This document shows positions 1-8,240 of a DNA stretch of 64,000 bases, in pieces. Position numbers and translations under genes: made by a program. This DNA is from Merdimmobilis hominis. GTDB lineage: Bacteria > Bacillota > Clostridia > Oscillospirales > Ruminococcaceae. The stretch lies in assembly GCF_021109255.1 (NCBI RefSeq), contig NZ_JAJODG010000001.1; one strand, 5' to 3'. Positions within the stretch are counted from its first letter, which is position 1. Each line of letters begins with the position of its first letter. Under the pieces are notes generated by a model. The model worked only from the letters and a program-made list of their open reading frames with translations. It was not told the DNA's origin and did no database searches.

Positions 1-624
1 GGGAAATACCCGGCTGGGAGAAGGCGGCAAGCACCTGGCCGATGGACAGCTTCTGCGGAGAGAAAACTTCCCACAGAAGGAGGGAGCCCCCTGGGGTTTG
101 CCTCGCTGGACCATCTCCAGGAGCAGGGAAAAGTCGGCATCGGCATCCAGCCTGCGAGGGACTTCCCCGCTGGGGGCGGGCATTTCCCGGGAAAAGAGTG
201 TCTCTTCCACAGGGGAAAACCCGAATTTTGGGTAAAATTCCAACACTGTGTGGTTGGCAAAAAGATAGATGAGGTCAACGGTTCCCCCATATACCTGGAG
301 GATGCGTTCCATCAGGTACCGGGAGAGCCCCCTGCCCCGGAAATCCGGGCGGGTCATGACCGTCCCCAGCTGGATCATGGAAAGGGGGTGCCCCTCCCAG
401 CAAAAGGTCATTCGATTGACTGAGATGTTGGCCACAACCTGACCATCTGCTATAAGGCAGTGGGGCTGGTACCCGTCGGTCCACAGGCCGGCTCTGTGCC
501 AGGCGGAAAAGTCAAACCCAAAGGTGAGCTGGGTCAGCTGGTTAAAGCTGTCCCGCAGAAGCTTATCCTGCCGGATGGAGCTGGAAAACTGATAGGGGGT
601 GCCATAGATGGAAAGAGACTCCAT
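1..624 (-). CDS. GNAT-family N-acetyltransferase, 3' end off the window
   Basis: The frame is open from an ATG at 624 to the window edge, giving 208 codons without a stop. A GGAGG ribosome binding site lies just upstream of the ATG. Residues 87-110 read LGTVMTRPDFRGRGLSRYL, the acetyl-CoA binding motif A of GNAT enzymes (V-x-T-x-P-x-x-R-G-x-G). Such enzymes transfer an acetyl group to a small molecule or protein amine; the substrate cannot be told. It lies 47 nt downstream of the peptide-binding lipoprotein gene in the same direction, with a weak hairpin between them. The family call is firm. The extra C-terminal sequence beyond the usual 150-residue fold may be a second domain. Confidence 0.8.
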   Translation of the reverse strand, partial: MESLSIYGTPYQFSSSIRQDKLLRDSFNQLTQLTFGFDFSAWHRAGLWTDGYQPHCLIADGQVVANISVNRMTFCWEGHPLSMIQLGTVMTRPDFRGRGLSRYLMERILQVYGGTVDLIYLFANHTVLEFYPKFGFSPVEETLFSREMPAPSGEVPRRLDADADFSLLLEMVQRGKPQGAPSFCGKFSLRRSCPSARCLPPSPSRVFP

Positions 625-646
625 AAAAGATCCTCCAATGGAAAGC

Positions 647-667
647 AAGGGGCCATAGCGGCCCCTT
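647..667 (-). terminator. Weak hairpin after the substrate-binding protein gene
   Basis: An 8-bp stem (AAGGGGCC/GGCCCCTT) with a 5-nt loop lies directly after the stop of the lipoprotein gene. It is followed on the minus strand by GCTTTCC, only a poor T-tract, so it may attenuate rather than fully terminate before the acetyltransferase gene. Confidence 0.45.
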
Positions 668-671
668 GTTT

Positions 672-2225
672 CTATTTGCGGTGTGCCAGTTTGAAGAAGG
701 GGGTGCCATCCGGCAGGAAGGTGATCCCCTCCAAATCCTGGTTGGTGGCTTCATAGGAGGAAGAGGCCCCTACCGGCAAAGCGTAGCAATGCTCCAGTAG
801 CCATTCCTCCGCTCGGTGGTATCCGGCAGCCATGGCCTTGGCGGAGGTAGCCCGCTGGGCCTCCTCCAGAAGGGAAAGGTACTCTTCCTCTTGCCAGCCA
901 AACAGCTGGGACAGCTGGGCCAAAAACTCCCTGTGCCCATCCCCTCGGTTGGAGATGGGCACAAGAGCCAGATCGAACTCACCGGATTGGATGGCGGTAT
1001 TCAGCTCCTCTTTGGGGAGGGGGGTTAGGTTGGCGTAGAGGGACAGACTCTCTCCCCAGGCTTTTTGCAGCAGGGCGGCGGCATCTTCTACTCCAGCATC
1101 CGCCGGATAGGAGAGGGCGGTCCGAGGCAGTTTTTCTAGCCCTAGGTCCCCGAGGGCGGCGATCAGCAGGTCCCGGGGCTCCTGGGAGGAGAGGAACACG
1201 GCGTTGCCGGCCAACTCCCGGTAGGGCTGCCCAGCCAGCCGGACTGCGGCGGGGATCAACCCGTCGGGAGAGTCGATATCCTCCGGCAGGGCATCCGAAA
1301 GGGCTTCCCGGTCGATGGGGGAGAGGATGGCCCGGCGCAGCGTCTCATTTTGGAAGGGGGCATGGCGGGTATTGAACACCAGGAGCCAAACCGTATCCTC
1401 CCGTGGGGAGGCAGAATTCCAACCGCCCAAAGAGAGGTATTCCTCCCGGCTCAGGCAGATGGCGTCGCTCTTGCCGGAGGTGAACTGTTCCAGGGGGTTT
1501 TCCCGCCCGATGAAAAAATTGACCCCATCGATGGTGGACTCCTCTTGGGAGGAATACTGGTCGTTGGGCCGCAGGGTGATAGAGGCGCTGTTGTCCCAGC
1601 TTTTCACCACGAAGGGTCCATTAGAGAGGAGCGTCTGGGTGGAGAGGCCGTACCGGCCTTTGCTTTCGTTGTAAAAATCCTCCTTACAGGGGAAGGCGGC
1701 CGGGTCGGCCAGCCGCTGCAAAAAGAGGGGGTCCGCTTCGGTCAAGCGGATCACCAAGGTGTAGTCTCCGGAGGCGGAAACCCCCAGGGGCTGGGCAGTG
1801 CCTTCCATGCGGGCGGAAGCCCCCTCGATGGAGGCGAACTTTCCGGCGTGAGGGGAGAGGGAGTCGGTGCGGAACATCCGCTGGAAGGCAAAGACATAAT
1901 CCTTGGCGGTGACCGGGGAGCCATCCGACCACCTGGCGTCCTGGCGAAGGGTGAAGGTATACGTTTTCCCGTCGGCAGAGAGGGTGTGCCCGCTGGCTCC
2001 AGCGGGGATAAGGTCCCCGGCCTCGGACAGGCGGTACAGCCCCTCCATGGCGTTGTAGAGGACGGTGCGGGCGTCGGCACTGGTGGTGAATTGGGGGTCG
2101 AGGCTGGACACCTGCCCGGAAAGGTCGTACCGCAATATCAGGCTGTCGTCCTTACCGCTGCGGCAGGCGGCGAGGGAGAAGACAAAGAAAAGCGCCAAAA
2201 ACAGCGCTAAAAATCGTTTTTTCAT
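672..2225 (-). CDS. Peptide/oligopeptide ABC transporter substrate-binding lipoprotein (SBP_bac_5 family)
   Basis: 517 residues, the usual size for OppA/DppA-type binding proteins. Residues 1-21 form a lipoprotein signal peptide ending in a lipobox (SLAAC), so the protein should be anchored outside the membrane through Cys21. The segment with YTFTLRQDARWSDGSPVTA and the following KDYVFAFQRM is the family signature. It would bind short peptides for an ABC importer, but no permease or ATPase gene is in the window, so it may serve an importer encoded elsewhere. A sigma-A-like promoter lies about 170 nt upstream. The family is clear; the ligand is unknown. Confidence 0.9.
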   Translation of the reverse strand: MKKRFLALFLALFFVFSLAACRSGKDDSLILRYDLSGQVSSLDPQFTTSADARTVLYNAMEGLYRLSEAGDLIPAGASGHTLSADGKTYTFTLRQDARWSDGSPVTAKDYVFAFQRMFRTDSLSPHAGKFASIEGASARMEGTAQPLGVSASGDYTLVIRLTEADPLFLQRLADPAAFPCKEDFYNESKGRYGLSTQTLLSNGPFVVKSWDNSASITLRPNDQYSSQEESTIDGVNFFIGRENPLEQFTSGKSDAICLSREEYLSLGGWNSASPREDTVWLLVFNTRHAPFQNETLRRAILSPIDREALSDALPEDIDSPDGLIPAAVRLAGQPYRELAGNAVFLSSQEPRDLLIAALGDLGLEKLPRTALSYPADAGVEDAAALLQKAWGESLSLYANLTPLPKEELNTAIQSGEFDLALVPISNRGDGHREFLAQLSQLFGWQEEEYLSLLEEAQRATSAKAMAAGYHRAEEWLLEHCYALPVGASSSYEATNQDLEGITFLPDGTPFFKLAHRK

Positions 2226-2395
2226 GGCAATTCCTTTATGACAACACGGCTATAAGGCAGCCGCCGGGGAAAAAATCTGTATTCGGGCTTTCCCGCTGCG
2301 AGGGCAGCGTTGGGTATTTTAGGGGATCGGGGGCGCATTTCGTCTCCTGAAGGCAATTTATAGCCCTCGGGCGAAACGGTATAACCCCTTAAAAT

Positions 2396-2425
2396 ATTGT
2401 AGCATTTTCCCGCAAAAGGATGCAA
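2396..2425 (-). promoter_or_regulatory. Sigma-A-type promoter for the peptide-binding lipoprotein gene
   Basis: On the minus strand, TTGCAT (2425-2420) and TACAAT (2401-2396) are separated by 18 nt. They point at the lipoprotein gene starting at 2225. The roughly 165-nt leader shows no recognised riboswitch. Confidence 0.55.
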
Positions 2426-2543
2426 CCGTTGGGGCCTGGATTCATAAAAAATTAAGGTTTCCCCATCTTTTGAGGCCAATGTTTTGTAAAACAGGGGGGA
2501 AAACTAACACAGGTTTTCCCTTTTTGCTTTGGCACAGGAAAAG

Positions 2544-2566
2544 GGCCCTCCCAAACTAGGAGGGCC
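2544..2566 (-). terminator. Rho-independent terminator after the nitrilase-like pair
   Basis: A perfect 8-bp stem (GGCCCTCC/GGAGGGCC) with a 7-nt loop is followed on the minus strand by CTTTTCC. It sits 7 nt beyond the stop codon of the upstream nitrilase-like gene. Confidence 0.75.
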
Positions 2567-2572
2567 GGGCGG

Positions 2573-3625
2573 TTATAGCCGTTTGGTCAGTTTTTGATAG
2601 GCACTCATCAGCTGGGTCTTGATGAATTCCGGGTTGGAGTCGCCGGTGTAGGCGTCGAACCCGGCATAGAGCTGTTCTAGGTTGAGGCGGGAGACGATGA
2701 GGCCGCCTGCGTCATCGCAGATCACCTGGTTTACAATGCCGTCCCGCTCTTTGGTGATGTTCAAGGGGCCGTAGCAGGCCGCTCTCCCACAGAAGCGGAC
2801 CCCCATAGTGCCGGAGAGCACCGGCGCCGCTATGTAGACAGCCAAGGCGTCAGCTGCCGCCTTGTAGCCCCAATCGGCCAAGGATTCCTGCCGGGGGGTG
2901 AGGCTCCCTGACGGGGAGAGGATGATCTCCGCCCCCATACCCCGGGCGATGCGCAGTGGTTCCAAGGTGCGGCCGTCCTGTCCGATGAGGATAGCCACCC
3001 TGCCCGCTTTGGTGTCAAACACCCGGATCTCCTCCCCTGGCACAACGCCCAAGGCTTTTTCCAAGGGGCTGCGGTGCAGGAGGTCTTGGGTGCCCAGCAC
3101 CAAGCCGTTTTCATCCAGGAGGTAGGAGCGGCAGTAAAGCTTGTCCCCCTCCAGCACATAGGTGCTCCCCGCCATGATATATACCCCATAGGCTTTGGCC
3201 AGGGCGGAGAAGGTGGTGAGGAAAATCTCCTGGAGGCTGGAGGAAAATTCATCCAGCAGCTGTAGGAGAAGGGCGGTCAATTCTTCAGAATTGTCCTTTA
3301 CCCGCTGTAGCTCCTCCAGCAGGGTGTCGAAGTAGGGAGTGATGCCGATGGGCAGAAGGCCGCAGCCGTGGGGGAAGGCGACAATCTGCGCCCCTGCGTG
3401 GACCGCTTTGGCCACATACCGGTCCATATCCTCCACGTATTCGGCCAAGGTGCGGTACCGGCGGACCTCCACCTGGGCGGCCCCTACCCGCACCCCATCC
3501 CGGGAGCAGGCGGCGAGATTTTGGGACCGTTCGCTGTTCTTTTTGGCGACGATGTGTTCCACCCGCCGGGGGGAAAACTTCAAGGAGATAGCAAAGGACG
3601 ACAATTTCAGTTTGACAGGCAGCAC
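2573..3625 (-). CDS. Nitrilase-fold (carbon-nitrogen hydrolase superfamily) protein, apparently catalytically dead
   Basis: About 350 residues with the alpha-beta-beta-alpha pattern of the C-N hydrolase superfamily: a VGAAQVEV first strand, a GAQIVAFPH block, a GRVAILIGQD block and a GAEIILSPSGS block. In active members these blocks carry the Glu of a PE motif and the nucleophilic Cys of an ICxD motif. Here they read FPHG and IGQD, so Glu is His and Cys is Gly, and the usual Lys is not evident either. The protein is therefore probably not an amidase. The GTG at 3625 is preferred because GGGGAGG sits 8 nt upstream; the GTG at 3634 is possible. The upstream gene's TGA overlaps the GGAGGTGA, which implies translational coupling. 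Confidence 0.72.
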   Translation of the reverse strand: MLPVKLKLSSFAISLKFSPRRVEHIVAKKNSERSQNLAACSRDGVRVGAAQVEVRRYRTLAEYVEDMDRYVAKAVHAGAQIVAFPHGCGLLPIGITPYFDTLLEELQRVKDNSEELTALLLQLLDEFSSSLQEIFLTTFSALAKAYGVYIMAGSTYVLEGDKLYCRSYLLDENGLVLGTQDLLHRSPLEKALGVVPGEEIRVFDTKAGRVAILIGQDGRTLEPLRIARGMGAEIILSPSGSLTPRQESLADWGYKAAADALAVYIAAPVLSGTMGVRFCGRAACYGPLNITKERDGIVNQVICDDAGGLIVSRLNLEQLYAGFDAYTGDSNPEFIKTQLMSAYQKLTKRL

Positions 3626-3630
3626 AACGA

Positions 3631-4467
3631 TCACCTCCCCAAATAGGATGCGTATTTTTCATACAGCGCTGGCCGCAGCCTGGCAAGGGGAGAGGCGGGG
3701 TCGCTGCTTTTTTTATACAGACCGGTGTCCAGTGAATAGAAAAGGGGGACCGAATCGTCCTCCCGCACCAAAAAACCGCCAGGGCAGGAGGCGGTCTCCA
3801 CCGGGGCGATCACCGAGGTGCTGGCATTACTGACATTGACGATATACACCCCATTGTCCGCCGCCTGGAAGGCCAGCTGGCCCAGTTTTTGGCTTTGGTA
3901 GTCATAGAGGGGGATGAACTGGCTGGAGAGGATGATCTCCGCCCCGGATAGGGCTGCTGCCCGCAGAATTTCCGGCCGGTAGATGTCCACATCCACCGCC
4001 AAGAACAGGTTGCCGAACTTCGTGCGGACGATATTCAGGTCGGTGGAGCGGCTAAGCGTCCCCCGGTAGGAGAGGTTGAGAGATACCGCCCGCTGCCCGC
4101 CGATGATCTTCCCCTTGTCGTCAAACAAAAAGAGGCAAAGGTAGCCGTCGGCCACCACCCGGCTAGTGAGCAGGTAAACCCCATAACTTTGGGCATACTT
4201 TTTACAGGAAGCCAAAAAATTCTGGTTGTCCCACTGGGCGACATAGTTTTTGATATCGGAAAAAATCACCAGGTCGGTGCCCTCCACCGGAGGGGTCAGC
4301 GGCCGGGTGACACACAGGTGAATCAGCGACATAGAAACATTACCCGCCATTTCTCCGGCGCTGGGGATGGCAACGCCCACCCCGCCGGAAGGCGGGCGCT
4401 CCGACGGGCCAAGCCGCCTAAAAAATTTTTGTGGTTTGCCGCAAACCCATCTTTCCAAAACAGCCAT
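3631..4467 (-). CDS. Second nitrilase-fold protein, degenerate, paired with its neighbour
   Basis: 278 residues from the chosen ATG. The frame extends upstream to 4623, but a good extended -10 promoter lies inside that extension, so starts at 4467 or 4491 are more credible. Strand blocks VGVAIPSAGEM, GTDLVIFSD, GNLFLAVDVD and GAEIILSSQF align with the nitrilase fold. The catalytic Glu (IFSD instead of FPE) and Cys (VDVD instead of ICYD) are both absent. The stop overlaps the start region of the downstream nitrilase-like gene, so the two are made from one transcript and may form a heteromer. Function is unknown: the pair could be a structural, regulatory or ligand-binding derivative of the fold. 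Confidence 0.65.
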   Translation of the reverse strand: MAVLERWVCGKPQKFFRRLGPSERPPSGGVGVAIPSAGEMAGNVSMSLIHLCVTRPLTPPVEGTDLVIFSDIKNYVAQWDNQNFLASCKKYAQSYGVYLLTSRVVADGYLCLFLFDDKGKIIGGQRAVSLNLSYRGTLSRSTDLNIVRTKFGNLFLAVDVDIYRPEILRAAALSGAEIILSSQFIPLYDYQSQKLGQLAFQAADNGVYIVNVSNASTSVIAPVETASCPGGFLVREDDSVPLFYSLDTGLYKKSSDPASPLARLRPALYEKYASYLGR

Positions 4468-4557
4468 GAGGCGGCGTTTGTGCCGTGGCATCCACAAATC
4501 AACGGTGTGCCAGGCAAGGGAACCAATGGGTATAAAAGCTGTTTGAAATACTACTTT

Positions 4558-4586
4558 ATTATAGCAAAACCCCAGGGAAATTGCGA
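4558..4586 (-). promoter_or_regulatory. Extended -10 promoter for the nitrilase-like pair
   Basis: On the minus strand TGCTATAAT (4566-4558) is an extended -10 box. The -35 region 17 nt upstream is poor (TCGCAA). It argues that translation of the downstream gene begins after about 4550. Confidence 0.45.
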
Positions 4587-4708
4587 TAGGATTTTTGCGG
4601 ATTTCCCCTCTGAGGAGCGCCATCGGATGAAAAACAGCGAAATTTGCCGAATCTCCGTTTCGGTAAATACAGCCAACCTCACTCCACCCTGCGGCGGCGG
4701 GGATTCTT

Positions 4709-4737
4709 ACATAGTTTTTGAAAAGTAGGATACACTA
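4709..4737 (+). promoter_or_regulatory. Possible sigma-G/F-type promoter for the spoVA genes
   Basis: ACATA (4709-4713), 17 nt, then TACACTA (4731-4737) partly match the forespore consensus (GMATR, CATNMTA). The site lies 45 nt before spoVAC, which is transcribed by forespore sigma factors in Bacillus. The match is imperfect, so this is a suggestion only. Confidence 0.35.
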
Positions 4738-4782
4738 ACGGCGAACGCATCCCGTTTAAAAGAACAATGAGGTGAAAAAACC

Positions 4783-5220
4783 ATGACCAACAAGGATTAT
4801 GAACAGCTCAACAAGAAGGCGTCGCCCCCTTCCAAGAGCTATATCAACATCCCCTACGCTTTTCTCATCGGCGGAATCATCTGCACCTTTGGCGAGTTTT
4901 TAAGCAATACCTACCAGGGGATGGGAATGGACCAGGACACCGCAGGGGCGGTAGTCAGCGTGACCTTGGTCTTTCTGTCCGCCCTGCTGACCGGGCTAAA
5001 AATCTATGATAAAATCGCCAAACACGGCGGCGCAGGAACCCTGGTCCCCATCACCGGCTTTGCCAACGCTGTGGTCTCCCCGGCGCTGGAGTTCAAAAGC
5101 GAGGGGATGATCTTGGGCTTGGGGGCCAAGATGTTCGTCATCGCCGGGCCGGTTATTGTGTACGGCATTAGTGCCAGCATCGTATACGGCATCATTATAT
5201 TCCTGTTTAAACTGTATTAA
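4783..5220 (+). CDS. spoVAC: Stage V sporulation protein AC
   Basis: 145 residues, a multi-pass membrane protein with hydrophobic segments near residues 25-42, 55-72, 85-100 and 118-143. The segments VPITGFANAVVSPALEFKSEG and LGLGAKMF (spanning the third helix) are typical of SpoVAC. SpoVAC, AD and AE belong to the inner-membrane channel that loads calcium dipicolinate into the forespore and releases it at germination. A GAGGTG ribosome binding site precedes the ATG. The stop is 14 nt before spoVAD. The call is firm from sequence and gene order. Confidence 0.95.
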   Translation: MTNKDYEQLNKKASPPSKSYINIPYAFLIGGIICTFGEFLSNTYQGMGMDQDTAGAVVSVTLVFLSALLTGLKIYDKIAKHGGAGTLVPITGFANAVVSPALEFKSEGMILGLGAKMFVIAGPVIVYGISASIVYGIIIFLFKLY

Positions 5221-5234
5221 AGGAGGGAAACGCG

Positions 5235-6284
5235 ATGTCGTCTAAACTTGGAAAATACACCTACCGGATGGACAACCCGCCATCGGTGCTGGCCTACGCC
5301 GCCATCGGCTCCAAAAAGGAATCGGAGGGGCCTCTCGCCAGTTATTTTGACATTATCAACGAAGATACTACCTTTGGGGAAAAGTCCTGGGAAAAGGCGG
5401 AGAGCCGCCTCCAGAAGGATGCGGTCAATAAGGCCCTGTCCAAAATCCAGCTGAGCACCGGGGATATCGACTGTGTGTTTGCCGGCGACCTGCTCAACCA
5501 GTGCATCGGCGCCACCTTTGGCCTGCGGGAGATGGGCATCCCCTTTGTGGGGATTTACGGAGCCTGCTCCAACATGGCGGAAGGGCTGGCCCTCTCCGCC
5601 CTCATGGTGGACGGCGGGGCGATGAAAAAAACCATCGCCGTCACATCCTCCCACTTTTGTACCGCAGAGCGGCAGTACCGCTTCCCCTTGGAATACGGCG
5701 GCCAGCGCCCCCTGACGGCCCAGTGGACAGTCACCGGCTCCGGCGCGGCCATCGTGGGGGAGAGGGTGTCCCCCCCTTATATTAAGGCGGTGACCCTGGG
5801 CTGTATTGAGGACTTGGGCATCAAAGACGCCAACAACATGGGCGCGGCTATGGCCCCTGCGGCGGCGGCGACCATCAAGCGCTTCTTTGAGGACACTTGC
5901 ACCGTCCCGGATAACTACGACCTGATTTTGACCGGCGACCTGGGCCAGGTGGGTTCCGATCTGCTCCACCAGCTTTTGGAGCGGGAGGGCTATCACCTGG
6001 GCAAAAAACAGGCCGACTGCGGCCTGCTCATCTACGACCGGGAGACCCAGGACGTCCACGCCGGTGGCTCGGGCTGCGGGTGCAGCGCCTCGGTGCTCTG
6101 TTCTTATATCCTTCCCGCAGTCAAGGACGGGCGGATCAAAAACATGCTATTCGTGGCCACCGGTGCCCTTTTAAGCCCCACCAGTGTGCAGCAGGGGGAA
6201 TCCATCCCCGGCATTGCCCATTTGATCCACCTTTCGGCGGACGACGACACCAAAACCCGCCCATCCACCGCAGGAGGTATGTAA
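5235..6284 (+). CDS. spoVAD: Stage V sporulation protein AD (dipicolinate-binding)
   Basis: 349 residues, close to the 338 of Bacillus SpoVAD. The fold resembles thiolases/ketosynthases: GACSNMAEGLALSALMVDGG contains the Cys at the thiolase nucleophile position, and TGDLGQVGSD and GCGCSASVL are conserved. In Bacillus this protein binds dipicolinic acid and is peripheral to the SpoVA channel. The start ATG follows AGGAGG with good spacing. It sits between spoVAC and spoVAE with almost no gap, so the three are one operon. Other spoVA genes (AA, AB, AEa, AF) are absent here, as is usual in Clostridia. Confidence 0.95.
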   Translation: MSSKLGKYTYRMDNPPSVLAYAAIGSKKESEGPLASYFDIINEDTTFGEKSWEKAESRLQKDAVNKALSKIQLSTGDIDCVFAGDLLNQCIGATFGLREMGIPFVGIYGACSNMAEGLALSALMVDGGAMKKTIAVTSSHFCTAERQYRFPLEYGGQRPLTAQWTVTGSGAAIVGERVSPPYIKAVTLGCIEDLGIKDANNMGAAMAPAAAATIKRFFEDTCTVPDNYDLILTGDLGQVGSDLLHQLLEREGYHLGKKQADCGLLIYDRETQDVHAGGSGCGCSASVLCSYILPAVKDGRIKNMLFVATGALLSPTSVQQGESIPGIAHLIHLSADDDTKTRPSTAGGM

Positions 6285-6285
6285 T

Positions 6286-6654
6286 ATGGAACTGTTTTTG
6301 GAATATCTGAAGGCCTTTGTGGTGGGCGGCGCCATCTGTGCCATCGGCCAAGTGCTCATCGACTACACCAAGCTGACCCCTGCCCGAATTTTGGTCTCCT
6401 TTGTGGTGGCCGGCGTGATTTTGGGCGGCCTGGGTGTGTATCAGCCCCTCATCGAATTTGCCGGGGCGGGGGCCACCGTCCCCTTGACTGGATTCGGCTC
6501 CCTTTTGGCCAAAGGGGTGAAGACCGCCGTCCAGGAGAAAGGGCTCCTGGGGGCGTTGACCGGGGGCTTCACCGCTTCTTCCGCCGGCATCGGCGCCGCG
6601 GTGTTCTTCGGCCTGTTGGTCGCCCTGATCTTCAAGCCCGGCGATAAGGCGTAA
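6286..6654 (+). CDS. spoVAE: Stage V sporulation protein AE
   Basis: 122 residues with four predicted membrane helices. Motifs VVGGAICAIGQVLIDYTKLT and GATVPLTGFGSLLAKGV are family hallmarks (the membrane AEb type). It is part of the dipicolinate channel with SpoVAC and SpoVAD. The ATG begins one base after the spoVAD stop, with GGAGG inside the end of spoVAD, indicating coupled translation. A strong terminator follows. Confidence 0.95.
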   Translation: MELFLEYLKAFVVGGAICAIGQVLIDYTKLTPARILVSFVVAGVILGGLGVYQPLIEFAGAGATVPLTGFGSLLAKGVKTAVQEKGLLGALTGGFTASSAGIGAAVFFGLLVALIFKPGDKA

Positions 6655-6657
6655 ACA

Positions 6658-6706
6658 AAAAAGCGGACGGCATGACACAGGTGGTCACAGCGGTCCGCTT
6701 TGTATT
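6658..6706 (+). terminator. Terminator of the spoVA operon
   Basis: AAAGCGGAC and GTCCGCTTT form a stem around a 20-nt loop, followed by GTATTTTC. It begins a few bases after the spoVAE stop. Confidence 0.75.
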
Positions 6707-6743
6707 TTCTCGCCCTAGGGGATTTTGTTGGCGTCAAAGGACG

Positions 6744-6780
6744 CAAAAAAGCAGTCCCGCACACGGCTGCGAGGCTGCTT
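6744..6780 (-). terminator. Terminator of rpsT
   Basis: On the minus strand AGCAGCCTCGCA pairs with TGTGCGGGACTGCT (with a small bulge) and is followed by TTTTTTGCG. It lies 32 nt beyond the rpsT stop and converges with the spoVA terminator. Confidence 0.75.
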
Positions 6781-6811
6781 GATTTTGCCTTGATGCAGGA
6801 TCTAAAGTCCA

Positions 6812-7072
6812 TTAGCCAATTGCATTCAGCTTGCTGGCCAGTTTGGACTTCTTTCTAGCTGCGCAGTTTTTGTGGAGCAGGCCTTTGGCGGCAGCTTGAT
6901 CAATTTTCTTTATTGCAAGCTTAACAGCTTCCTCTTTATCCTCGGCTCCGGTGGAGAGAGCGACATCCGCTTTCTTCAGAACGGTTTTCAGGTAGGATCT
7001 GGTAGCTTTGTTCTGCTGGGTTTTGGTGGCAATCACCTTGACTCTTTTCTTAGCAGATTTGATGTTCGGCAT
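6812..7072 (-). CDS. rpsT: 30S ribosomal protein S20
   Basis: 86 residues, Lys-rich, beginning MPNIKSAKKRVKVIATKTQQ and with the conserved tail AAARKKSKLASKLN-like (CAARKKSKLASKLNAIG), the signature of bS20. It binds 16S rRNA in the 30S body. AAGGAGGTG precedes the ATG. It is transcribed divergently from gpr, the same arrangement as in Bacillus, and has its own strong promoter and terminator. Confidence 0.98.
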   Translation of the reverse strand: MPNIKSAKKRVKVIATKTQQNKATRSYLKTVLKKADVALSTGAEDKEEAVKLAIKKIDQAAAKGLLHKNCAARKKSKLASKLNAIG

Positions 7073-7108
7073 CGTTACACCTCCTTACTCTACATGACAG
7101 TACAAGTT

Positions 7109-7137
7109 ATAATACCATTTTTTTAATGGAATTGCAA
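7109..7137 (-). promoter_or_regulatory. rpsT promoter
   Basis: On the minus strand TTGCAA (7137-7132), a 17-nt spacer and TATTAT (7114-7109) form a good sigma-A promoter about 30 nt upstream of the rpsT ribosome binding site. Confidence 0.7.
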
Positions 7138-7203
7138 CTGGATCTGAAAGATTTTTCAATTTTTCAGACAAAAATATTTTACCATAAAGGAGCGGTCAGT
7201 TCA

Positions 7204-8103
7204 ATGGGAATTCGCACAGATTTGGCCATCGAAAGCACAAAAATAGAGGGGGGAATCCCCCAAAAAGGGGTGGAAATTGACCAATACCGGGGGGGAGAGC
7301 TCTCTTTTACCGCAGTGGAGGTAAAAACCCGGGAGGCAGCCCAGGCCATCGGCAAGCCGGTGGGCCGGTATATCACAGCGGAGCTTTCCTCCCCCAGCGA
7401 CCTGGCTGAAGCCCGGACTGAGGAAGCGGCCGCCATCGCCGGGGAGCTACGCCGCCTACTGCCCCAGGAGGGGACGGTTTTGGTGGTGGGCTTGGGCAAC
7501 CGGGAAATCACCCCCGACGCCCTGGGCCCCTTGGTGATCTCCGACGTGCTGGCCACCCGCCATTTTGAAGGGCGCCTTATGGAGGAGAGCGGCCTTTCCT
7601 CCCTGCGGCCGGTGGCGTCCCTGGCTCCCGGGGTGCTGGGCCAAACAGGCATGGAGACCGGGGAGATCATCCGGTCGGTGGTAGGGGAGATAGAGCCGGC
7701 GGCGGTCATCGCCATCGACGCCTTGGCGGCCCGGTCCCTCTCCCGGCTGGGGTGTACCATCCAATTGGCGGACTGCGGCATCGCCCCCGGTTCCGGCGTG
7801 GCCAACCGCCGCAAAGAGTTGAGTCAGGAGACTTTGGGGGTACCGGTGATCTCTATGGGCATCCCCACGGTGGTAGATGGGGAGACCCTGGCCTTTGACC
7901 TGTTATACCGGCCGGAGGGAACCAGCGAAGAGAGTATGGAGCAGCTGCGTCAGATGTTCCAGCCCCAGGGCCGGTCGATGATGGTCACCCCCCGGGAGGT
8001 GGACCAGATGGTGGAGCGGGGGGCAAAACTCATCTCCATGGCCATCAATCTGGCCCTCCAGCCGGACCTTTCTGCCGAGGAGATCACCTACCTGCTGGCC
8101 TAA
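7204..8103 (+). CDS. gpr: Germination protease GPR (spore endopeptidase)
   Basis: 299 residues from the ATG at 7204, which has AAAGGAG upstream; the open frame extends to 7126 but that part is not conserved. It starts MGIRTDLAIES, matching the processed N-terminus RTDLAxE of GPR, so the propeptide is only about three residues rather than the 15 of Bacillus. VVGLGNREITPDALGPLV and VIAIDALAARSLSRLG are family blocks (an aspartic-protease-like A25 peptidase). GPR degrades small acid-soluble DNA-binding proteins at germination. It is followed by spoIIP, as in Bacillus. Confidence 0.95.
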   Translation: MGIRTDLAIESTKIEGGIPQKGVEIDQYRGGELSFTAVEVKTREAAQAIGKPVGRYITAELSSPSDLAEARTEEAAAIAGELRRLLPQEGTVLVVGLGNREITPDALGPLVISDVLATRHFEGRLMEESGLSSLRPVASLAPGVLGQTGMETGEIIRSVVGEIEPAAVIAIDALAARSLSRLGCTIQLADCGIAPGSGVANRRKELSQETLGVPVISMGIPTVVDGETLAFDLLYRPEGTSEESMEQLRQMFQPQGRSMMVTPREVDQMVERGAKLISMAINLALQPDLSAEEITYLLA

Positions 8104-8240
8104 CTGGCTGGCCTGCGCCCACCCCGCTAGGGGAGAAAATCCCCAGGCAAGGGCTTGTCATATCCGCCGGGTGAACTGAATATCCATGAGGGTAGACAGG
8201 TCGCTTCAGACCGAGTGCAGCGGACGTGGAGGGTGGACAG

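Noticed and set aside
2222..2479. An 85-codon minus-strand frame upstream of the peptide-binding lipoprotein
   Set aside because: It contains the predicted promoter of that gene, and its translation shows no pattern of a real protein.
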